Shown one piece after another: positions 1-8,500 of a stretch of 25,580 bases of DNA. Every line of letters begins with the position of its first letter. Position 1 is the first letter of the stretch. The stretch comes from Lentisphaeria bacterium (GTDB taxonomy: Bacteria; Verrucomicrobiota; Lentisphaeria; Victivallales; Victivallaceae). Below the pieces are notes generated by a model, which saw only the letters and a list, made by a program, of their open reading frames with translations, did not search any database and was not told the origin of the DNA. Position numbers and translations under genes: made by a program. The DNA is taken from assembly GCA_018265615.1 (NCBI GenBank), contig JABLYX010000046.1, forward strand, positions 18,641 to 44,220, given 5' to 3'.

Positions 1-871
1 CGACGAGCACGATGAAGATCAGCAGGAAGAACATCATGTTCTTCTCGACCGCCAGCACGCCGAGCAGCTGCTGGTTCTCCTCCTCCCAGGTCACGACCCG
101 CATGTGCCGCAGCGACTCCCGCAGCTTTCCGACGAGCTCCTTCTGGTCGAATGCGTCCGGCCCCCAGCCGAACACCGAAGTCGCGGAGCCCCACGGCAGC
201 GAAAGCAGCTCCGCCGCGTCGTCGATCCCGACGAAGAGGATCGTCCGGTCGAAATCGTATTTGCCGACGCTGTAGATGCCGGTGACGACGAACTCCGACG
301 GCAGATAGGCCGAGGCGTTCTTGTTCAGCGTCACGCCGCCTTCCGGGTTGAAATCGACCATCTGGGTCAGTCGCTGCTGGGTGTGCAGCAGGATTTTGCT
401 GCCGACTCCGGCGCCCCAGCGGCGCGCCATGTCCGTGCTGATGACGATCTCGCCTTTGTCGAGCGAAAGCTTCCCTTCTTTCAGTGTGCCGGCGAGGAAG
501 ATTTTATTTTTTTCGAGGTCTTCGGCGGTCGTTCCGAACATGACGACGCGCGGATCGAGCGCCTTGCTGCGCTGCACGATGACCGGCGACTGGATCACGG
601 CGGCGGCCCGCCCGCCCGCTTTCTCGACGGCCCTGACCGCTTCGGCCGGGGTGTAGATTACGCTGCCGTACTCCGGACGCACCTGGAAGTGGGCCTGGGT
701 TTCAACGAGCTTCTCCTTCATGAGGTCGGTGAATCCGGTCATCACGGCCAGCACCACGATCAGCACCGCGACTCCGAGCGTGACCCCGAGAATCGAAAGC
801 ACCGTGATAAGCGAAACCGCGTTTCTCCGGGGCTTCAGATAGCGGCCGGCCAGAAACAGTTCAGTGCGCAT
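1..871 (-). CDS. LolC/LolE-type (FtsX family) ABC permease, 5' part
   Basis: This is the N-terminal part (290 codons) of an inner-membrane permease that runs off the left edge of the window. My reading starts MRTELFLAGRYLKPRR, followed by a hydrophobic helix (about residues 18-45, VSLITVLSILGVTLGVAVL), then a long periplasmic domain, and a second hydrophobic stretch (VEKNMMFFLLIFIVLV) just before the edge. The N-terminal R-Y-L pattern and the V-E-K-N-M-M-F-F start of TM2 are typical of LolC/LolE, which with the ATPase LolD release lipoproteins from the inner membrane towards the outer membrane. MacB-like FtsX permeases are the alternative, but the TM2 sequence favours LolC/E. The start ATG lies 12 bases behind an AGGG. 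A promoter with an extended -10 lies about 50 bases upstream. LolC and LolE cannot be told apart from this portion. Confidence 0.85.
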   Translation of the reverse strand, partial: MRTELFLAGRYLKPRRNAVSLITVLSILGVTLGVAVLIVVLAVMTGFTDLMKEKLVETQAHFQVRPEYGSVIYTPAEAVRAVEKAGGRAAAVIQSPVIVQRSKALDPRVVMFGTTAEDLEKNKIFLAGTLKEGKLSLDKGEIVISTDMARRWGAGVGSKILLHTQQRLTQMVDFNPEGGVTLNKNASAYLPSEFVVTGIYSVGKYDFDRTILFVGIDDAAELLSLPWGSATSVFGWGPDAFDQKELVGKLRESLRHMRVVTWEEENQQLLGVLAVEKNMMFFLLIFIVLV

Positions 872-917
872 TGCGTATAATACCCTGTCAGGTTATGGTT
901 CGTTCATTTTCCGTGCT

Positions 918-946
918 AATATAGCATGGCTCTCCGCGAAACGCAA
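918..946 (-). promoter_or_regulatory. Probable promoter of the LolC/E-type gene
   Basis: On the minus strand there is TTGCGT (941-946), a 17-base spacer, and TATATT (918-923) preceded by TGC, giving an extended -10 element. The -10 overlaps a small perfect inverted repeat (TGCTA-ATA-TAGCA, 914-926). The distance to the start codon at 871 fits a short leader. Confidence 0.5.
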
Positions 947-959
947 TGCGGCCGGAACG

Positions 960-988
960 CCGCGGGAGGATATCCGCGGACTTTTTTT
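960..988 (+). terminator. Terminator-like hairpin with T-run, no gene in front of it
   Basis: CCGCGG (960-965) and CCGCGG (974-979) can pair around an 8-base loop, and the stem is followed by AC and seven Ts (982-988). It has the form of a plus-strand intrinsic terminator. No plus-strand gene ends here: the left neighbour reads the other way and the next promoter starts at 1000. It may insulate the efflux promoter from stray transcription. Confidence 0.4.
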
Positions 989-999
989 CCGGATGGGGC

Positions 1000-1027
1000 T
1001 TGACTTTTCCGCGGCTTGCCGTACACT
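1000..1027 (+). promoter_or_regulatory. Probable promoter of the RND efflux operon
   Basis: TTGACT (1000-1005), a 16-base spacer and TACACT (1022-1027) make a good sigma-70-type promoter about 90 bases in front of the adaptor gene start at 1116. I see no clear operator. Confidence 0.55.
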
Positions 1028-1115
1028 AATGCATGAGCCGTTTATGTTTTGGGGAGAGAAATGAACGGCATGCCGGTTGCCGGTCTTGTCTGTCCATATG
1101 CAAGGGAGGAGAAAA

Positions 1116-2285
1116 ATGCGTGGATTCCAACTGTGTATTATCCTGGCCGCCGCAGTCCTGCTGACCGGCTGGTGGGGCGCGAAAGAGAAGAGCCCCGTCG
1201 AGCGGGTCGTCCGGGTCGTCACCATGCAGCCGAAGAAAATGGAATTCGTCCAGAAGCTCCTGGTGCAGGGGAACGCGGAGACGAAGGAGAAGGCCGAGGT
1301 TTCCAGCCGTATTTCCGGCACGATCGACCTCATGGCCGCCGGCGAGGGGGACTGGGTCAAAAAGGGCGATATCCTGTTTCAGGTCGACCGGGTCAAGCTG
1401 GAGAACGACGTCAAGGGGCAGAAGCACAAGCTTGCCGTCGCCGAGGCCGAGCTTAAGATTGCGGAGATCAACGGGGACCTCGCACGGAATGTCGTCGAAA
1501 AGGCGCAGGTCGACTTCAACCGCGCCGAGCAGCTCAGGAAAGCGCAGGCGATTTCGGAGGACGCCCATGAGCGGGCCGTCCTGAACCTCCGGGAGGCCGA
1601 GGCGGGCGTGCTGAAGGCCGACGCGCAGACCAATTTTGCCCGCGCGAAGGTCGGGCAGGCGCAGGCGGAGCTCGAAATCGCCGAGAAGAACCTCTCCGAC
1701 TCGCTGATCCGTTCGCCGTTCGACGGCAGGGTCATCCTGAAGTGGAAGGATCCGGGTGAATTCGTGAACACCGGAGACATCCTCTACCGGATTGAAAACC
1801 CGAACCGCCTTGAACTCGTCACGATGATCAGTTCGATTTATTACGACCGGATCGTTCCCGGCAAGACGAAGGCTGTCATCTATAACCGCGACGGTTCCGT
1901 CGCCGGCGAGGGAATCGTCGGGTTCCGGAGCCCGGCGGTTGATTCGCTGTCGCGTACCTTCACGGTCAAAATCGACCTCCCTCAGGAGTTTCATTTCGTC
2001 AGCGGGCAGCTCTGCAGGCTCGACATCATTCTGCGGAAGGTCGAAGGGTACGGCGTGCCGAACTCCGCGATCCTTGACCGGCGCGGCGGCCGCCGCGCGG
2101 TCTTCACGGTCAAAGACGGCAGGGCGGAGCCGGTCGACGTGAAGACCGGAATCGTGGACGGGGATTGGACCATGCTGGCCGATCCCGGCGCGCTGAAGGG
2201 GCTGCCGGTCGTGATCGAGGGGCAGGCGTTCCTCGAGGCCGGCGACCGGGTCGGGGAGGCTCCCGCCGCGAAGGAGGTGAAATAA
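1116..2285 (+). CDS. RND efflux periplasmic adaptor (membrane fusion protein, AcrA/MexA type)
   Basis: The 389-residue product links an inner-membrane RND pump to an outer-membrane channel. The start at 1116 is chosen because GGGAGGAG lies just in front; an in-frame ATG at 1077 has no comparable site. An N-terminal hydrophobic segment (about 4-18) is followed by the lipoyl/hairpin region: a half-lipoyl motif around 65-90 (E-V-S-S-R-I-S-G-T-I), a long charged alpha-helical hairpin (about 100-190, rich in A, E, K and Q), the second half-lipoyl segment (S-L-I-R-S-P-F-D-G-R-V), and then beta-barrel and membrane-proximal domains. The N-terminus reads L-L-T-G-W-W-G where related adaptors often have the lipobox L-x-G-C, so it may be anchored by an uncleaved helix rather than a lipid. 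Its end carries the ribosome binding site of the pump gene, and the two reading frames abut with no gap. No TolC-like gene is in the window. Confidence 0.92.
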   Translation: MRGFQLCIILAAAVLLTGWWGAKEKSPVERVVRVVTMQPKKMEFVQKLLVQGNAETKEKAEVSSRISGTIDLMAAGEGDWVKKGDILFQVDRVKLENDVKGQKHKLAVAEAELKIAEINGDLARNVVEKAQVDFNRAEQLRKAQAISEDAHERAVLNLREAEAGVLKADAQTNFARAKVGQAQAELEIAEKNLSDSLIRSPFDGRVILKWKDPGEFVNTGDILYRIENPNRLELVTMISSIYYDRIVPGKTKAVIYNRDGSVAGEGIVGFRSPAVDSLSRTFTVKIDLPQEFHFVSGQLCRLDIILRKVEGYGVPNSAILDRRGGRRAVFTVKDGRAEPVDVKTGIVDGDWTMLADPGALKGLPVVIEGQAFLEAGDRVGEAPAAKEVK

Positions 2286-5200
2286 ATGTTTCTTTCGCGC
2301 GCTTCGGTCCGCCGGCCGATCGCCATGAGCTGTTTCATCATCATGCTCGTGCTGTTCGGCCTCAACTCCTATAACCGGCTCGGCCTCGATGCGTTTCCGG
2401 ACGTCGAGATTCCGTATGTGACGGTCACGACCGTCTATCCGGGCGCAAGCCCGGCTGAAATCGAGGTCGATGTCGCGAAGCGTCTCGAAGACGCGGTCGG
2501 AACCATCGACGGACTCAAGACCATGAACACGACCTGCATGGAGAACGTCTGTCTCATCACGCTCGAATTCCAGCTCGGGCAGTCGGTCGACGTCGCTGCG
2601 CAGGATGTCCGAGAGCGCATCGACAAGATCCGGAAGGATCTCCCCGCGGAGGTCGATCCGCCGGAGATTTCGAAATTCGACCCGAATGCGGCCCCGGTCA
2701 TCACGCTGATGCTGGTCGGCGACCTCCCGGTCGACAGGCTCTACGATTATGCGGACGAAACGTTGTCGGCCCGGCTCTCGACCATCTCCGGAGTGGCGGA
2801 GGTGCAGGTTTCCGGCGGCGAGCCGCTCGAGCTGCGCATCACGCTCGACAAGGAGAAGCTGACCGCGACCGGCCTCACGGTGAACGAGGTGCTCGCGAAA
2901 CTCCGGGAGTCGAACGTCAGGGTTCCCGTCGGGCGCATCCGCCAGGGGAAGCAGGAGGTGAACGTCACCTACGACTCGGAATTTAAAAGTCATGAGGACA
3001 TCGGGGCGCTTGAGATCGGGACGTTCGAAAAGCGCCGCATTTATCTGCGCGACGTCGCGCAGATCACCATGGAGTCCGAAGAGAAACGGTCGCTCGCGTT
3101 CTATGACGGTGAGCCCGGTGTGGTTCTGAAGGTGGTCAAGAAGGGCGACGCGAATGCCGTCCGGGTCATCGACGGCGTCCGCGCGGCGGTGGACGAGCTT
3201 GAACAGGAGAAGCAGCTGCCCTCCGGCATGAAGCTCGTCTGGGTGCGCGATTCGGGCAGCTACATCCATTCGTCGGTTGACGACGCCTGGGGCAGTATCG
3301 TGGCCGGCGTTCTGCTGACCGCACTGATCCTTTTTCTGTTCCTGCACGAGCTGCGTTCGACCCTGATCGTCGTGGTGTCGATGCCGGTGTCGATCGTGGT
3401 CTCCTTCTGGGCGATGGAGTTGTGCGGCTTCACATTCAACACCTTCACGCTGCTTGCGCTGGGCACTTCGGTCGGCACGCTTGTCACGAACTCGATCGTG
3501 GTGATCGAGAACATTGCAAAGCATCTCGAAAGAGGCGAAGATCCGAAGGCGTCGGCCGATGCCGGCGCGGGGGAGGTCGCCGTCCCGGTCTTCGCTTCGG
3601 CCATGACGAACGTCGTGGTTTTCGGGCCGATCGCGATGATGACTTCGCTCGTCGGGCGGTTTCTGGTGCCGTTCGCGGTTACGATCGGGATTGCGACACT
3701 GGTCTCTCTCTTCGTGAGTTTCACGCTGACGCCGATCCTCGCGGCGATCCTGCTGCGCGCGGAGACGCCGAAGCCGGGCCCCCTGTCCGGCGCGCTGTTC
3801 CGCTGGTGGAACGGCGGGTTCGGGTTCCTTGAGCAGCAGTTCAGCCGTTCGGTCGATTTCGTCTGCCGCCACGGGCTTGCGGTCACGCTGCTGGCGCTGG
3901 CGCTGTTTCTCGCTTCGATGGCGTATCTGCCGCTGAAGGTCGGCATGACCTTCGTGCCGGACGGCGACCAGGGGGAGTTCATCATCAAGCTCGAATTCCC
4001 GACCGACTACAGCCTTGAGGGCACGCTGGAGCGTACGATGCAGGTCGGGAAACTCGTCCGCGGCCTGCCGAATGTGCTGGCGACTTCGACTGTGGTCGGC
4101 AAGGTGCAGGGCGTGATCGGGCAGGCCTCGGAGGGGGTCTACCTCTCCGAAATCACAGTCGTCGCGAAGCCGAAGACCGAGCGCCGGGAGACGCTTGAGG
4201 AGATGCGCGACATGTTCCGGCATGAGCTGCGGAATCTGTCGGAGTGCATCGTGACGATCAATATTCCGTCGTCGACCGGCGGCTCCTCCTCCGCGATGGA
4301 GCTTGAGATCATGGGCGACGACCTCGATACGCTCGAAAAGCTTGCGACGCAGGGCGCGAACGAGCTCCGGCAGAGCCCGGAGGCGCGCGACGTCGACACC
4401 TCCGTCCGGGTCGGCAAGCCCGAGATCCGGATCGTTCCGGAGCGTACGGTGCTGCAGAATCTCGGCATTCCGTCAACCACGGTCGGCACGCTGCTGCGCG
4501 GTTCGATCGAGGGGCTGAAGGGCGGGAGTTATAAAGCCGGCTCGCGTTCGTTCGACATTCGCGTGAAGCTCGATGAACGCAAAGGATACGGCCAGCTTCC
4601 GGCGCTGTCGTTCCAGTCGAAGGATGGCAGGCCGCTCGGGCTCGACGCGATCTCCGGGCTCCGGCCGTCGATGATGCCGATCCAGATCAACCGGACCGAC
4701 CGGCGGCGCGTCGCGAAGATTTACGGCAACCCGGCCGCCGGAACCGGCCTCGGCGATTTCGCGAAGCTTGCCGGAGAAACCGTCGGACCGAAACTGCCGC
4801 CCGGCTACAAGATGGCGTTCGGCGGCACGGTGACGGAGATGGAGGAGGCCAACGCGGACTTCGGGCAGGCGATCGTGCTGGCGGTCCTGCTGACCTACCT
4901 CCTGATCGCGGCGGTCATGGAGTCGTGGAGCGGACCGTTCCTGATCATGTTCACGGTGCCGATGGCGCTGATCGGAATGTTCGCGGCGCTTTACTTCGCC
5001 GGAATCCAGCTTTCGATCTTCGGCATGCTCGGATTCGTGATGCTGATCGGCATCGTGGTGAACAACGCGATCCTGATCATGGACGATGTGAATCTGAACC
5101 GCGCGAAAGGGATGGGGCCGCCGGAGGCGATGCGCGCGGCCGTGAAGAACAAGTTCCGGCCGATCCTGATGACGAGCATCGCGGCGGTCCTCGGCATGGC

Positions 5201-5366
5201 GCCGATGGCGTTCGGAACCGGGATCGGCTCCGAAATGCGCGCGAGCTGCGGGATCCCGGTGATCGGCGGACTGGTCAGCTCGACGCTGCTTGCGCTGTAC
5301 GTCATTCCGGCGCTCTACGTCCTCTTCACGAAGCGGAGAGGGACGCAGCCGGGACGGGGTCGGTAG
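2286..5366 (+). CDS. RND efflux pump, inner-membrane subunit (AcrB/HAE1-like) without the canonical proton-relay residues
   Basis: At 1026 residues this has the full length and layout of a trimeric RND drug pump: TM1 near 12-30, a first porter domain, TM2-TM6 (about 335-490), TM7 (about 530-550), a second porter domain, and TM8-TM12 (about 860-1015). The start codon follows directly on the adaptor stop, with AGGAGGTGA upstream. The family hallmarks are present: R-R-P-I-A near the start, P-x-V-x-V-x-T-x-Y-P-G-A-S near 42-54, and R-P-I-L-M-T-S at 958-964. In AcrB, proton flow depends on D407 and D408 (TM4), K940 (TM10) and R971 (TM11). Here the aligned positions are T401, N402, N926 and K956, while the TM11 threonine (T963) is kept. 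So the reading frame is intact but energy coupling is probably different. The substrate is unknown (drugs, lipids or envelope molecules). Confidence 0.93.
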   Translation: MFLSRASVRRPIAMSCFIIMLVLFGLNSYNRLGLDAFPDVEIPYVTVTTVYPGASPAEIEVDVAKRLEDAVGTIDGLKTMNTTCMENVCLITLEFQLGQSVDVAAQDVRERIDKIRKDLPAEVDPPEISKFDPNAAPVITLMLVGDLPVDRLYDYADETLSARLSTISGVAEVQVSGGEPLELRITLDKEKLTATGLTVNEVLAKLRESNVRVPVGRIRQGKQEVNVTYDSEFKSHEDIGALEIGTFEKRRIYLRDVAQITMESEEKRSLAFYDGEPGVVLKVVKKGDANAVRVIDGVRAAVDELEQEKQLPSGMKLVWVRDSGSYIHSSVDDAWGSIVAGVLLTALILFLFLHELRSTLIVVVSMPVSIVVSFWAMELCGFTFNTFTLLALGTSVGTLVTNSIVVIENIAKHLERGEDPKASADAGAGEVAVPVFASAMTNVVVFGPIAMMTSLVGRFLVPFAVTIGIATLVSLFVSFTLTPILAAILLRAETPKPGPLSGALFRWWNGGFGFLEQQFSRSVDFVCRHGLAVTLLALALFLASMAYLPLKVGMTFVPDGDQGEFIIKLEFPTDYSLEGTLERTMQVGKLVRGLPNVLATSTVVGKVQGVIGQASEGVYLSEITVVAKPKTERRETLEEMRDMFRHELRNLSECIVTINIPSSTGGSSSAMELEIMGDDLDTLEKLATQGANELRQSPEARDVDTSVRVGKPEIRIVPERTVLQNLGIPSTTVGTLLRGSIEGLKGGSYKAGSRSFDIRVKLDERKGYGQLPALSFQSKDGRPLGLDAISGLRPSMMPIQINRTDRRRVAKIYGNPAAGTGLGDFAKLAGETVGPKLPPGYKMAFGGTVTEMEEANADFGQAIVLAVLLTYLLIAAVMESWSGPFLIMFTVPMALIGMFAALYFAGIQLSIFGMLGFVMLIGIVVNNAILIMDDVNLNRAKGMGPPEAMRAAVKNKFRPILMTSIAAVLGMAPMAFGTGIGSEMRASCGIPVIGGLVSSTLLALYVIPALYVLFTKRRGTQPGRGR

Positions 5367-5399
5367 CCGCAGCGCGTAAAGGGGGAGTCGTCGACGTGC

Positions 5400-5529
5400 T
5401 TCCGGAACGGCGACGACTGGCGCACCGTGAGCGGATTGATAATCCGGAGTTTGAGTTGCTGATGATTGATGCGAGCCACATCAAGGTTCATCCGCATGGC
5501 AGCGGAGCTCGCGGCGGGAATGCTGCAGC
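5400..5529 (+). mobile_element. Remnant of an IS5-type transposase
   Basis: From 5435 to about 5529 the plus strand encodes I-D-N-P-E-F-E-L-L-M-I-D-A-S-H-I-K-V-H followed by P-H-G-S-G-A-R-G-G-N. This matches the segment of IS5-family transposases that carries the first catalytic aspartate of the DDE triad (in MIDASH). A few residues of the preceding helix-turn-helix region may survive in another frame at 5400-5429 (G-D-D-W-R-T-V), which would mean an internal deletion plus frameshift. Nothing downstream matches the rest of the enzyme and no terminal repeats are obvious, so this is a dead fragment. It sits between two convergent genes and marks the left edge of a block with lower GC. Confidence 0.7.
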
Positions 5530-5577
5530 TCTCTCGGAAAATAATGAGGAGTATTGCCGCTTTGTTGAATCATGCGT

Positions 5578-8500
5578 TCAGCGTACCAGTTCATAGGCAA
5601 AGACGATCCCGGCATCTCCAAATGTGTCCGCAGTGAATGTAAGGCTGCCATCTTTCAAGGAAAAGGGCACTTCGCATATTCTGCGTCCGACGATGTCAAG
5701 GGCATAGAGCTTCCGGTTCCCTTTTGTCTGCAAGGTAATGCGGGAAACCGCACGCCGGGCGAGAATCGGTCCTTTCCCTCCGGCAAAATCCAGAATGACA
5801 TCCCGGGCGGAGGTTTGGTATTTCACGCCGCCCTGTGCAACATCGGAGACATGAATCAGTAAAACCCGGCCGGACTCATCCAAAGTCTTGCCATCCAACG
5901 CAACCGCTCCGGTCACCGAGAAACCGGTAAGGTTTTCCACGCAGAGGCGGTCTCCTTTGAGAGTTTTTCCTTCCGGGGCAACCAGCGCTTCGCTTTTCGG
6001 AGTCGCCGCCACGAAGGTTCCGGCACGGAAATCCGCCCGCAATTCGCCTTCCGGAGTTTTTATGCTTTCCCCATCCGCCGCTGCGGACTCCGTCGGAATC
6101 AACCGGTGTGCCGTCAATTCCGCCATCATTTTTTTCGCATTAGTTTCCGTGAGCAACGGCAGTTCGCCGGAATATTTCAACCTGGGGTCGAGCTTGAAAA
6201 GCGCCCGGCTGCCGGAAGGCAAGGCCGGTATATCTCCATCCGGGGTATCCAGTACGGAACCGACACGTCCGAAAAACATCAGTTCCTGAACCGAAGCGGG
6301 ATAACGGGGTTGGTAATTCTTATAATCCAGCGGCGAAACCGCTACCGGAAACGCCATCTTTCCCACCTGCACGTCACCACGGGTAAAAAACGCCGCCGCC
6401 AGACGTTCCGTCAACAGCTGCACCGGGTCGTTTGCAGTATCGAAACCGATGCCGCTGAACATCATATCGCTTTCAAAAGGAGCGATATTGCTGTGTGAGT
6501 AGGCGAAGCGGTAAAGCGCGTCCCAATCCTGCTGCGCGGCGAAAGCGGCAAAGATCGGAGCTCCCTCTGCACGGAACGGATTCGGACGGCAGTAGTTGAA
6601 CTCGCTTACCGTAAACGGTTTTCCGAAAATCCGGGTGGGCGCCATGTCAGCCGGAACGTTCAGGCGCCTCGACAGAACGCTCTGGTTATGATAACTCAAC
6701 GGCAACCCGCCCTGACCGGCAGCGGTAGGATGATCCCAGTAAAGATGATTGTCCACATAATCGTATGCATTGCGCTGGCGGGTCTGGTTGGGTGACATGA
6801 TGAAATTCTGATCCGTCAGCGGCATTTTCACGCCGAGTTCCCGGATGAACTTCTTCATGTCGGCGTAATAACGGTCATAAATCACTCCCAGGAAACGGCG
6901 AAATTCCTCTTCACGGGTATCATCCGTCACAGCCAGAGCCTGTTCACGGCACCATTCCGTGAATTTTTCACGATACACTTTCTTTATGGCATCGCCACTG
7001 CCGTGATTGATGATGTGAAAAATGGTGTTTTCATTGATCAGACTCAAGCCGATGAAAGCAGGATCGTCCGCCCAGCGCAGGCCGGTATGCGGGTTGACAT
7101 GAGTAAGCAGCTGTCCGGCAAAGCTCTTCACATCGGCATTCACTTCCGGCAGAAGCATTGCCGCAAGCTTGTAATCCCGTTCCGTCAGTTCACCCGGAAA
7201 AGAACGGAAAGTCCCCTTGGGGGCGAACCGGGTGGTATAGAGGTCGAGGGTGATATAGAGTCCCCGCTTTTTCAATGCATACACCAGATAGTCGAGCATC
7301 TCCTGCCGGTCAGGACGAATGACCGCCGGGCCGATGTTTCTGCGGTCCACCAGATCGCGGTCGAAGTGATGAAAGCGAACCGCATTGTATCCGATCCGGC
7401 CCAGGCGTTCTGCCAGGATATCCATCTGCCCGGGGGAGATATAATGCGCCCAGAAAACGAGGTTGGTACCGTAAAAACGAACAGGCTTATCCTGCTTTTC
7501 AAAGCGGAAATGTCCGGAAGGAGTCGTTCGGATGAAACCGTGCTTCCCTGCCGGGGCATCAAGGAGGAACGAAAAATCCAAAGCAGAACCGGCAATTACT
7601 TCCCGTTCGTTTTTAAGCTCGCGCCAATCAGCTGAAGCGGTCTGTATGAATTCTTCGGCAGGGGGATCCGGGAGCGGCAGAAAACCGGCGGAGCCGGAAA
7701 CGGCGGCGATCATCCATATCCCCGTGCCCGTCGACTCGAAAACCAGGCTTTTCAGCGGCCTGCCCTCCAATTCAAATCCGCTTCGATATAAACCGATGGT
7801 ATTGGAGGGATTCCTGCCGCGCCAGGCGACCAGACCGTTCGGAGTCGGCACGGGAGCCCACCAGTTATTGAGATCCTGTCCGATCCGCACCGGTATCCTT
7901 TGCTCCCCGCCGTCCCGGTACCGGGCGATGATGTATCCGATATTCCGGTCGGTATTGTTGGACCAGCCGTAGGCTTGAAGCAAAAACAGTGAACGCAACG
8001 CCTCCCCATTCAGGGGCAGTTCAACGCGGCGCGGCAGATTCGGACGTCCGCCGCCACCGAGGACGATGGCGCTCTTACCGTTGTTCCCGGCCGGATCGGC
8101 AATCAGAAACTCGACCGGCGGTACACTGAGTTTCCTCAGAGGAAGAGAACGCATGTCATTCTCCGGCCCCTGATCGCTCCAACCACCCTTGCCGTCATTG
8201 TCGATCTCATCCGCAAACCCCATATTGGCGGCACGGGTAATGTCCAGCGGCCGAGTGACGGGAAGGAGGGACTCCTTTACCCGGAACACGAGTTCGTGTT
8301 TCCCCTTGAGCGGAAAAACGTTACCGGGGAAATCAATCCGTATCGAATAGAATTGCCGGTAACTGTACTGGCGATTGTCGATAATACGGAGTCGGCACGG
8401 CTTGGCAAAAGCAATTTCCAGCACCCGTTCGGGTCCCGTTACCCGGACCAGCGAGGTTTCATTGCGCAGATAATGGGTTCCTTTGTGGATTTCCTGTGGA

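Noticed and set aside
104..880. Plus-strand open frame opposite the LolC/E-type permease
   Set aside because: Charged, low-complexity shadow; the minus-strand translation gives a membrane protein with family motifs.
1026..4223. Very long minus-strand open frame opposite the efflux genes (1065 codons)
   Set aside because: It is a mirror of GC-rich codons on the other strand: rich in R, D, H and L, with no domain or membrane pattern, while the plus strand encodes clear RND proteins.
5387..5417. Inverted repeat GTCGTCG/CGACGAC as terminator of the efflux operon
   Set aside because: The 17-base loop is long, there is no T-run, and it lies inside the transposase remnant.
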